Shown here piece after piece: positions 1 to 5,794 of a stretch of 10,171 nucleotides of DNA. Source of the stretch: Kiloniellales bacterium (lineage in GTDB: Bacteria; Pseudomonadota; Alphaproteobacteria; Kiloniellales; JAKSDN01); NCBI GenBank assembly GCA_022360075.1, contig JAKSDN010001457.1, positions 1 through 10,171 of the forward strand, in the 5' to 3' direction. Below the pieces are notes generated by a model. The model was given only the letters and a program-made list of their open reading frames with translations, was not told where the DNA came from and searched no databases. How positions within the stretch are numbered: the stretch's first letter is position 1; every line of letters starts with the position of its first letter. Made by a program: the position numbers and the translations under genes.

Positions 1-303
1 GTCGTCGAGGAGCTCAAGGCCGTCTTCGATCCCCAGGGCGGCGCCTGGCAGGGCGGCAAGTACGTGCCCTCGCTGCTGGCCGCCATCGGCGCGGTCATCG
101 AGCGCCACATGGTCGACATCGGCTTCCTGCCGAGCCCCGAAGGCGCGAGCGGCGACGGCGTCGAAGACCAGGTCGTCAACCTCTCGCCGAGCGCAAAGCC
201 GGGCATCGTCCATCGCCAGTGCCCGAAGTGCGGGGCCGCGGCCCTGACGCGCCAGGAGGGCTGCGACCTCTGCACCGCCTGCGGCTATTCGAAGTGCAGT
301 TGA
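1..303 (+). CDS. nrdJ: Vitamin B12-dependent (class II) ribonucleotide reductase, C-terminal end (5' partial)
   Basis: The open frame enters from the left edge and ends at TGA 301-303, leaving the last 100 residues. The enzyme reduces ribonucleotides to deoxyribonucleotides using adenosylcobalamin and works with or without oxygen. The segment FDPQGGAWQGGKYVPSLLA followed by an IGAVIERHM helix is typical of the NrdJ C-terminal part. The tail has a zinc-ribbon-like cysteine cluster: CPKC, then CDLCTACGYSKCS at the very end. In this family the terminal cysteines shuttle reducing equivalents to the active site, and the GYSKC ending is close to the NrdJ consensus. Between the catalytic part and the cysteine tail is a low-complexity linker. 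No neighbour suggests an operon, as the next gene lies 347 bp away on the other strand. I am confident of the family; the start and catalytic core are outside the window. Confidence 0.93.
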   Translation, partial: VVEELKAVFDPQGGAWQGGKYVPSLLAAIGAVIERHMVDIGFLPSPEGASGDGVEDQVVNLSPSAKPGIVHRQCPKCGAAALTRQEGCDLCTACGYSKCS

Positions 304-354
304 GCGGGGATTGTCGATTCTGAACCTTGATGTTGGGTGCCTGTTGACCCCATT

Positions 355-370
355 TCCCTCGTAAGAGGGG
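355..370 (+). other. Small hairpin downstream of nrdJ
   Basis: TCCCTC (355-360), loop GTAA, GAGGGG (365-370) form a 6-bp stem with one G-T pair, 51 bp after the nrdJ stop. It is followed by CAAAAG rather than a T-run, so it is not a canonical intrinsic terminator. It could still be a 3'-end-stabilising hairpin or a weak terminator. It is seen only as an inverted repeat; the role is a guess. Confidence 0.3.
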
Positions 371-450
371 CAAAAGTCCGGGCGAGAAGAGATCGGTGTT
401 CTTCGACAGGATCGGCGAGAGGCTTGGAGCGCTGGACAAACAGCCTGCGT

Positions 451-529
451 GCTTCGAGACGCGCTCTGTCGAGCGCTCCTCAGCATGAGGAACAATCTTA
501 ATGCCATCAAAGGCCTTCCTCATGCTGAG
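451..529. repeat. Composite palindromic intergenic repeat
   Basis: Two adjacent inverted repeats lie in the 347-bp gap between nrdJ and the LysR gene. The first is GCGCTC (461-466), loop TGTC, GAGCGC (471-476). The second is a perfect 14-bp pair, CTCAGCATGAGGAA (479-492) and TTCCTCATGCTGAG (516-529), around a 23-nt AT-richer loop. The wording (TTCGAGACGCGC ... GCGCTCCTCAGCATGAGG) resembles, from memory, a dispersed palindromic element found in many alphaproteobacterial genomes. The rest of the gap (304-354, 371-450 and 530-650) shows no ORF with codon bias and no tRNA-like fold. Only a minor bulged hairpin (561-580, GGGGCTG / CAGTCCCC) is visible there. Confidence 0.6.
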
Positions 530-650
530 CTACTGAGTCTATTGGCTCGGAATTCTGACCGGGGCTGCATGCCAGTCCCCAATCAACTCCATCGCTCTCT
601 CTAGGGATGCGGAGGAAAGAGTGATTGTGAACGGCTGGGGCGCTTTGCGT

Positions 651-1529
651 TTATCCTGAATCAGCGATGGCCACCTGGCCGACCATCTCCAGGAAGCCGG
701 ACATAGCGCCAGTCATGAGCGCGTCCTTGCGCCGGATGAAGCAGGTCGGCAGGACGGCACTGCCTGCCGGCAACGGGTGGATCGCGAAGCGGCCCCGATA
801 GCCGGAGCGCTCGACCACCGCGCGGGGCAGCAGGGTCATGCCCATGCCGGCCCCGACACAGCCGAGGATGCCGTCCAGGGTGCCGAACTCCATCAGGCGG
901 ATCGGCAGAAGCCCGCTGCTGCGCGCCCATTGCTCGGCCCAGGTGCGGTAGGTGCAGCCCTCACGAAAAACCAGGAGCGCGCGCCGCTTCAGCGCCTCCG
1001 GGCGGCGGCAGCCGGGCTCCGTCACCAGCACCAGCTCCTCGACGAAGATCGGTTCGCAGACCAGGTCGGGGTGCTCGATCGCGCCAGCGACGAAAGCGCC
1101 GTCGATCTCGAAGGCCAGGGTCCGCTCGACCAGGGCTTCGGTGGTCCCGGTCGACAGCATGATCTCGACCTCCGGGAAGGCTTCGTGGTAACGCGCCAAA
1201 GGGGCCGGCAAGCGGACGGCGGCCGTGGTCTCCATGGAGCCCAGCCGCAGGCTGCCGCCGCGGCCATCGAGGTCGGAGACCGCCTGCTCGGCCTCCTCGA
1301 GCAGGCGCAGGATCGTCTCGGCGTAGCTCATCAGGGCCCGCCCGCCCGGCGTCAGGCTGATGCCACGCGGCTTGCGGTAGAACAGGGCCGTGCCGAGCTG
1401 TGCCTCCAGCCCCTTGATGCGCGCGGTCACATTGGACTGCACGCAATGGAGCCGCGCCGCCGCGCCCGAGAGGCTGCCGCTTTCCGCGACCGCCTTGAAA
1501 ACTTCCAGATCGCCGGTCTTTAGCATCAT
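651..1529 (-). CDS. LysR-family transcriptional regulator
   Basis: A 292-residue protein of standard LysR-type length. Residues about 3-62 form the winged helix-turn-helix: LEVFKAVAESGSLSGAAARL, then a recognition helix with HCVQSNVTARIKGLE, then LGTALFYRKPRGISLTPGG. Residues about 88-285 are the periplasmic-binding-like effector domain. The recognition helix carries Cys29, seen in several LysR regulators encoded next to YbfB/YjiJ-type transporters (from memory). The gene starts at tandem ATG codons (1529 and 1526), and I see no strong ribosome binding site. It is divergent from the MFS gene, with a 27-bp palindrome about 22-48 bp upstream of the start, so it probably controls both itself and the transporter. 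The effector is unknown. Family assignment is firm; the regulon is inferred from layout. Confidence 0.92.
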   Translation of the reverse strand: MMLKTGDLEVFKAVAESGSLSGAAARLHCVQSNVTARIKGLEAQLGTALFYRKPRGISLTPGGRALMSYAETILRLLEEAEQAVSDLDGRGGSLRLGSMETTAAVRLPAPLARYHEAFPEVEIMLSTGTTEALVERTLAFEIDGAFVAGAIEHPDLVCEPIFVEELVLVTEPGCRRPEALKRRALLVFREGCTYRTWAEQWARSSGLLPIRLMEFGTLDGILGCVGAGMGMTLLPRAVVERSGYRGRFAIHPLPAGSAVLPTCFIRRKDALMTGAMSGFLEMVGQVAIADSG

Positions 1530-1550
1530 AAATTTTTAAGTTGTCGATCA

Positions 1551-1577
1551 CTAAATATCATTTGAAATGATAGTTAG
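1551..1577. promoter_or_regulatory. LysR-type operator palindrome between regulator and transporter
   Basis: The core TATCATTTGAAATGATA (1556-1572) is a perfect 8-1-8 palindrome centred on G1564. Adding CTAA (1551-1554) and TTAG (1574-1577) gives a 27-bp palindrome in which 12 of 13 pairs match (the only mismatch is A1555/G1573). It contains ATC-N9-GAT (1557-1571), a classic LysR binding pattern that also fits T-N11-A. It lies in a conspicuously AT-rich stretch of an otherwise GC-rich region, between the divergent lysR and MFS genes. A possible MFS promoter overlaps it (TTGAAA 1562-1567, 17-bp spacer, CAGATT 1585-1590), but the -10 match is weak. The palindrome is seen directly; operator function is inferred. 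Confidence 0.75.
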
Positions 1578-1628
1578 GGTGGATCAGATTGGCAAGTCAC
1601 GGCCGGACCCGTGGCCTCGGAGCCCCCC

Positions 1629-1633
1629 AGGAG
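1629..1633 (+). promoter_or_regulatory. Shine-Dalgarno AGGAG that decides the MFS start
   Basis: AGGAG sits 6 nt before the TTG at 1640. This favours 1640 over an upstream in-frame TTG at 1589, which is preceded by a weaker AGGGTGG (1576-1582) that overlaps the palindrome. It also leaves room for a promoter between the palindrome and the gene. Confidence 0.6.
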
Positions 1634-1639
1634 CCGCCA

Positions 1640-2836
1640 TTGCCTGCCTCCCCAGCGCCGTCGATTGTCCGCCCGCTGATCGGCGGTGTTGCCGCGCTTG
1701 CGGTCGCGATGGGCGTGGGCCGCTTCGCCTACACGCCGATCCTGCCCGCCATGCAGCAGGATGTCGGCTTCGGCAGCGACGTGGCCGGGCTGCTGGCCTC
1801 GCTCAACCACCTGGGCTACTTCCTGGGTGCCTTCGCGGCGGCGATTCCGGGCGCGGGAAGCCGGCGCCTGGCGCTGCGCTTCTGCCTGCTGACCAGCCTC
1901 GGCACCACGGCGGCCATGGCCTATGGTGACTCGGTCGTGCTGTGGGCGGTGCTGCGCTTCGTCTCCGGCCTGGCGAGCGCCGGCATTTTCGTGCTGGCCG
2001 TCAGCACGCTGCTCGAGACCATCACGCAGCACGGCCGGCCGGGCCTTTCGGGCTATCTCTTCAGCGGCGTCGGTCTCGGCATCATCGTCTCGGGCCTGGT
2101 CGTGCTCCTGCTGGGCGACGCGTTCGTGTGGCGCTTCGACTGGCTCGGCCTCGGCCTGGTCTCCGCCTTGCTGGTCCTGCCGGCCTGGCTCTGGGTCGGC
2201 GATCGGGGTCCCGAGGACACTGGTCCCGCCCCCGGCCCACAGCCGGCGCCGCGCCGCTTCCCGTTGCCTGCGCTCTATCTCGCCTATTTCTGCGAGGGCG
2301 GCGGCTACATCGTCAGCGGCACTTTCCTGGTCGCCATCGTGCAGGGCCTGCCCGACCTGGCCGGCCTGAGCGAGCTGGCCTGGGTAGTCGTCGGCCTGGC
2401 CGCCGCCCCCTCCTGCCTGCTCTGGGCCTGGGCGGCGCAGCGGCTCGGGACCGTCGGCGCCCTGATCACCGCCCATCTGGTCCAGGCCTTCGGCATCCTG
2501 CTGCCCCTGATGTCCGGCGGCGCACTCGCCGTCATCGGCGGTGCCATGCTCTTCGGCGGCACCTTCATGGGCATCACGACGCTCGCCGTCAGCTTCGCCG
2601 GCGCGATCGCGCCCGCCCGGCGCGCGCGCGCGGTCGGCTTCGCCACGGCCTCCTTCGGCCTCGGCCAGATTATCGGCCCCTTCGTCGCCGGCGCCATGGC
2701 GGAGCGCTCGGGCAACTTCGACGAGGCGCTGATGATGGCGGCGGCCGTGGTCGCCGTCGGCGCCGTCCTGCTGGCGCTCGGCGCAGCCTGGGCACGCAGC
2801 CGGGCCGCAGCCCCGGTTCCCGACCCGGAGGGTTAG
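1640..2836 (+). CDS. MFS transporter, YbfB/YjiJ family
   Basis: An inner-membrane major facilitator protein of 398 residues from the TTG at 1640. The first helix carries GVGRFAYTPILPAMQQD (residues 25-41), the hallmark of the YbfB/YjiJ (MFS_4) group. Hydrophobic segments fit about 12 helices in two halves, split by a Pro-rich loop near residues 180-205 (GPEDTGPAPGPQPAPRRF). The second half contains GGTFMGITTLAVSFAG and FGLGQIIGPFVAG, also usual for the group. The TTG start is chosen for its AGGAG box; an alternative TTG at 1589 would add 17 residues of poor hydrophobicity. The substrate is unknown; members of this group are mostly uncharacterised and often paired with a divergent LysR gene, as here. 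Family confident, substrate not. Confidence 0.9.
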   Translation: MPASPAPSIVRPLIGGVAALAVAMGVGRFAYTPILPAMQQDVGFGSDVAGLLASLNHLGYFLGAFAAAIPGAGSRRLALRFCLLTSLGTTAAMAYGDSVVLWAVLRFVSGLASAGIFVLAVSTLLETITQHGRPGLSGYLFSGVGLGIIVSGLVVLLLGDAFVWRFDWLGLGLVSALLVLPAWLWVGDRGPEDTGPAPGPQPAPRRFPLPALYLAYFCEGGGYIVSGTFLVAIVQGLPDLAGLSELAWVVVGLAAAPSCLLWAWAAQRLGTVGALITAHLVQAFGILLPLMSGGALAVIGGAMLFGGTFMGITTLAVSFAGAIAPARRARAVGFATASFGLGQIIGPFVAGAMAERSGNFDEALMMAAAVVAVGAVLLALGAAWARSRAAAPVPDPEG

Positions 2837-2915
2837 CGACAGTCTGGGATTTGAGCCTGCTCAATGGAAGTCGCCACCTGATGTAATCCTCGCACAAGCG
2901 CCGCGGCGCGCCGAT

Positions 2916-2991
2916 CCGGGGATCCATGGCGGACAGCGGACCCGGACCCATTCATGGATCCTCGGGTCGGCGCTGCGCTTCGCCCGAGGAT
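2916..2991. repeat. Palindromic intergenic element with three pairing arms
   Basis: This lies in the 210-bp gap between the convergent MFS and ChaC genes. Arm A is CCGGGGATCCATG (2916-2928), arm B CATGGATCCTCGG (2953-2965), arm C CCCGAGGAT (2983-2991). A pairs with B over 13 positions (12 Watson-Crick plus one G-T). ATCCTCGGG (2958-2966), which overlaps B, pairs perfectly with C over 9 bp. B can therefore pair with A or C but not both. The text GGATCCTCGGG ... CCCGAGGATGAC closely resembles a dispersed element I recall from many alphaproteobacteria. There is no T-run, so it is not a canonical terminator, although its convergent position would suit mRNA 3'-end protection. A minor TTGAGC-CT-GCTCAA palindrome (2851-2864) precedes it; nothing else is visible in the gap. 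Confidence 0.65.
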
Positions 2992-3046
2992 GACAATCCT
3001 GATGCGTGTGCTTGAGGGCTCCGGGCGGCGCGTGTTCCGTAGCTAC

Positions 3047-3676
3047 CTACTTCACCCGCCGGCGGCGGAGATTGGCGCGCAGCTCGACCAGGCGGAGCAG
3101 TTGGCGAAGGTTGCCGGCGCCAAGGCCGAGCGCTTCCAGATGATGCATCGTGTTGATCAGATAATCGCGGCCCGAGCCGCGTTGGCCATGGCCTTGGGCG
3201 ATCAGGACCGCGGTCTCTTCCAGGCTCAGGCGGCCGGTGTACTGGTCGTGCGCGCGGTCGACCACGAAGCCCAGGGCGTCGATGCTGCCGGTCTCGGTCG
3301 TCAACGGAAGCCAGCGCGGGATGTAGACGCCGGTGATCATCTCGCGCTTGTAAAGATAGTCGAGCACCGCCTCGCCCTCGGCGGCCGGCACCCGGAAGGC
3401 GAGGCCCCGGCAGGAGCCGCCGCGATCGAGCCCAAACACCAGGCCGGGCCGCTCGGGCGTGCCGCGGTAGCGGTGCGAGTAGACGCAGAAGCGCCTGTGG
3501 TAGCCGAAGAGATGGGCGCGGCGCACCTCGAGGTGGGGAAAGCCGGGGTTCCACATGAGTGAGCCGTAGCCGAAGACCCAGAAGTCCTCGAATGGCGGCA
3601 GCACCACCCGGTCGCGCTTCTTGATCCGTACCGTCAGCGGCCGCGCGCTCGAGAAGCCGGCCTTCGCCCTTGCCAT
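3047..3676 (-). CDS. Gamma-glutamylcyclotransferase, ChaC-like
   Basis: From ATG 3676 the protein is 209 residues, normal for ChaC-type enzymes, which cleave glutathione (or other gamma-glutamyl compounds) to 5-oxoproline and Cys-Gly in the cytoplasm. Diagnostic features are FWVFGYGSLMWNPGF (about 32-46) with the glycine-rich substrate loop, YSHRYRGTPERPGLVFGL (66-83), and YLYKREM (108-113) holding the likely catalytic Glu112. Near the end is GSGRDYLINTMHHLEALGL (168-186), typical of the family. The frame stays open upstream to a GTG at 3775, with ATGs at 3727 and 3724, but those extensions are Pro/Ala/Gly-rich, lack a ribosome site and precede the first conserved block. The gene is divergent from DUF2125 and convergent with the MFS gene. 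Family strong; exact start uncertain. Confidence 0.88.
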   Translation of the reverse strand: MARAKAGFSSARPLTVRIKKRDRVVLPPFEDFWVFGYGSLMWNPGFPHLEVRRAHLFGYHRRFCVYSHRYRGTPERPGLVFGLDRGGSCRGLAFRVPAAEGEAVLDYLYKREMITGVYIPRWLPLTTETGSIDALGFVVDRAHDQYTGRLSLEETAVLIAQGHGQRGSGRDYLINTMHHLEALGLGAGNLRQLLRLVELRANLRRRRVK

Positions 3677-3813
3677 GAGGTCGTTCCGCGCCTCCCCCGC
3701 GCCCCCGCACGCAGCCCACGGCATCATATCGGCGCGGCTTGGCGGGGGCAAAACACACGCAGGCCGTTTGGGCACGACAAGAGGCGATCGACGCCTTTAT
3801 GATCGCGCCCATC

Positions 3814-4845
3814 ATGTCGTTGCGCCGCCTCTCCCTTGTCGCGCTGGCCCTCCTGCTGGTCGCGCTCGCCGGCCTGTCGGGCCTCTGGCTCTGGTCGGCC
3901 GAGCAGCTCGAGCAGGGCGTCGCGCGCTGGGCCGATAAGCAGCGCGAGCGCGGCTACCGGATCAGCTACCAGGGCCCATCGATCGACGGATTCCCGGTCC
4001 AGCTCGAAGCGCTCTTCGAGACCCCGGAGGTTGCCTCGCCCAAGGGTTGGCGCTGGAGCGGACCGCCGGTCTCGGGCCGCTCGCAGATTATGGCGCCGAC
4101 GACCATCGAGGCCCGCTTCCCCGGCCTTCACCGGGTGACGAGCGAAGATGCCGAGATGCCGCTTCAGGCCGAGCTGGAAGCGGCGAGCGCGACGGCCCTG
4201 ATCGACCTCGATGGCCGGGGACGGGTCGAGAGCGCCGAGGCCGCGCTCGGCGGTGTCGCCCTCGAGGCGCCGAAGATCGGCGCGCTGCTCGTCGACCGCC
4301 TGGTCGCCGGTTTCGGGCCCTGGAAACAGCCCGAAGCGGGTCAGGCGGCGACCATGAAGCTCGCCGGCGAGGCGAGCGGCATCCTGCTACCCGATCAGGG
4401 CGCGACGCCGCTCGGGCGCAAGCTGGAGAGCGTCGAGCTCGACGCCACGCTGCACGAGGAGATTCCTGACGCAAAGCCGCGCCCGGCCCTCGTGCAGTGG
4501 CGCGATGCCGGCGGCAAGCTCGACGTTCATCGCGTCATGTTCGTCTGGGGGCCGCTCACGCTCGAAGGCGACGGCACGCTCGGCCTCGACCAAGAGCTGC
4601 GGCCGTCGGGCGCACTGAAAGCCCGCATGAAGGGCTTGAAGGAAACCATCGGCGCCCTGGAAGCGGCTGGAAAACTCGATTCGGGGCAAGCCCTGGCGCT
4701 CAACCTGACGGTCGGCGCGCTCGCCTCCTTGAGCAGCGGCTCGAACGATCCGAACAGCCCCGAGGTCGTGCTGCCGGTCACGTTGCAGGAGGGTCGCCTG
4801 TTCCTGGGTCCGGTTCCGTTGTTGCGGCTCGATCCGGTTCTCTAG
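3814..4845 (+). CDS. DUF2125 domain-containing membrane-anchored protein
   Basis: A 343-residue protein from ATG 3814. It starts with a short basic tail and one strong hydrophobic helix (residues about 5-27, RRLSLVALALLLVALAGLSG then LWLW), followed by WSAEQLEQGVARWADKQRERGY and ISYQGPSIDGFPVQL, the usual opening of DUF2125 proteins. The remainder is a long beta-rich, Ala/Gly/Leu-rich region (for example MFVWGPLTLEGDGTLGLDQELRP) expected on the periplasmic side. Function is unknown; the repeated beta pattern recalls AsmA/DUF945-like envelope proteins, which is only an impression. ATG 3799 is a possible start 5 codons earlier; neither has a good Shine-Dalgarno sequence. A small hairpin (AGGCG-ATCGA-CGCCT, 3782-3796) precedes ATG 3799. 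The 3' end overlaps the converging prephenate dehydrogenase gene by 68 bp. This family often sits beside aromatic amino-acid genes in alphaproteobacteria (recalled). Confidence 0.82.
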   Translation: MSLRRLSLVALALLLVALAGLSGLWLWSAEQLEQGVARWADKQRERGYRISYQGPSIDGFPVQLEALFETPEVASPKGWRWSGPPVSGRSQIMAPTTIEARFPGLHRVTSEDAEMPLQAELEAASATALIDLDGRGRVESAEAALGGVALEAPKIGALLVDRLVAGFGPWKQPEAGQAATMKLAGEASGILLPDQGATPLGRKLESVELDATLHEEIPDAKPRPALVQWRDAGGKLDVHRVMFVWGPLTLEGDGTLGLDQELRPSGALKARMKGLKETIGALEAAGKLDSGQALALNLTVGALASLSSGSNDPNSPEVVLPVTLQEGRLFLGPVPLLRLDPVL

Positions 4846-5794
4846 GATCGAAGCTGCCGGCCTGATGCGCCTCGACGACGCCGCGCCGGATCGCACGCGT
4901 GCGGCGGAACAGCGATTCCAGCACCTCGCCCTCGCCCCAGCGGATCGCCCGTTGCAACGCGGTCAGATCTTCCGAGAAGCGCTGCAGGATCTCCAGCACG
5001 GCCTCGCGGTTGTTCAGGAAAACGTCGCGCCACATGATCGGATCTGAAGCGGCGATACGGGTGAAGTCGCGAAAACCGCCCGCCGAGAACTTGATCACCT
5101 CGCTGCGGATGTGGTCCTCGAGGTCGCTTGCCGTGCCGACGATGGTGTAAGCGATGAGATGCGGCAGGTGCGAGGTCATCGCCAGGATCTTGTCGTGCTC
5201 GGCGGCGTCGATGATCTCGACGGTCGAGCCGCAGGCGCGCCACATGGCGGCGATCTTGTCGACGGCGGCCTGGGCGGTGCCGGGCGGTGGCGTCAGGACA
5301 CACCAGCGGTCCTCGAAGAGTTCGGCGAAGCCGGCCTCGGGGCCGGAGTGCTCGGTGCCGGCGATCGGATGGCCGGGCACCAGGTGCACCCCTTCGGGCA
5401 GCTGCGGGCCGAGGTCGCGGATCGCCGCCTGCTTGACCGAGCCGACGTCGGTGACGATGGCGCCGGGCGCGAGTGCCGGCGCGATGGCCGCGCCGATGTC
5501 GGCGTAGGTGCCGAGCGGCGAGGCCAGGATCACGAGATCGGCGTCGCGCACCGCTTCCGCCGGGTCGGCGTGCGCGCTCTGGGCCAAACCCAGCTCCAAG
5601 GCCTTGGCCCGGGTCGCCTCGCTGCGGGCACAGGCGGTCAGCTCTTCGGCCAAGCCATGCCGAACCAGGGCGCGCGCCAGGGAGGAGCCGATCAGGCCAA
5701 TGCCGATGAAGGCGGCGCGCCGGAACAAGGGCTGCGCCTGGGCCGCCGCCTCCGGCATGCCCGCTTCGGGCTTGGCTGCGTTGAGGCCGGTCAT
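4778..5794 (-). CDS. tyrC: Prephenate/arogenate dehydrogenase
   Basis: A 338-residue cytoplasmic enzyme that oxidatively decarboxylates prephenate to 4-hydroxyphenylpyruvate (or arogenate to tyrosine) with NAD(P)+. An N-terminal Rossmann fold shows AAFIGIGLIGSSLARAL (27-43) and VILASPLGTYADI (88-100). The catalytic-histidine block is PGHPIAGTEHSGPEAGFAEL (140-159). The helical dimerisation half has MTSHLPHLIAYTIV (206-219) and GGFRDFTRIAASDPIMWRDV (239-258). No ACT or chorismate mutase domain is attached. The first ATG is chosen because it overlaps the hisC stop as ATGA (5794-5791). The last roughly 22 residues, Pro/Asp/Thr-rich, are encoded antisense to the DUF2125 3' end. Prephenate versus arogenate preference cannot be read here; tyrA is an alternative name. 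Confidence 0.93.
   Translation of the reverse strand: MTGLNAAKPEAGMPEAAAQAQPLFRRAAFIGIGLIGSSLARALVRHGLAEELTACARSEATRAKALELGLAQSAHADPAEAVRDADLVILASPLGTYADIGAAIAPALAPGAIVTDVGSVKQAAIRDLGPQLPEGVHLVPGHPIAGTEHSGPEAGFAELFEDRWCVLTPPPGTAQAAVDKIAAMWRACGSTVEIIDAAEHDKILAMTSHLPHLIAYTIVGTASDLEDHIRSEVIKFSAGGFRDFTRIAASDPIMWRDVFLNNREAVLEILQRFSEDLTALQRAIRWGEGEVLESLFRRTRAIRRGVVEAHQAGSFDPREPDRAATTEPDPGTGDPPAT

Noticed and set aside
176..523. A minus-strand 115-codon frame across the nrdJ end and the following gap
   Set aside because: It overlaps the cysteine-rich nrdJ tail in antisense and continues into a palindromic repeat; no conserved features.
1574..2476. A 300-codon minus-strand frame opposite the MFS gene
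   Set aside because: It is Gln/Ala/Arg/Asp-rich shadow sequence without hydrophobic core or motifs, while the plus strand is a clear 12-helix transporter.
2951..2991. Intrinsic terminator between the convergent MFS and ChaC genes
   Set aside because: The stem is good, but neither strand has a T-run after it; a dispersed palindromic element explains it better.
3677..3775. N-terminal extension of the ChaC-like protein to GTG 3775 or ATG 3727/3724
   Set aside because: There is no ribosome site, the residues are low-complexity, and the extension would occupy most of the divergent promoter gap. ATG 3676 gives the family length.
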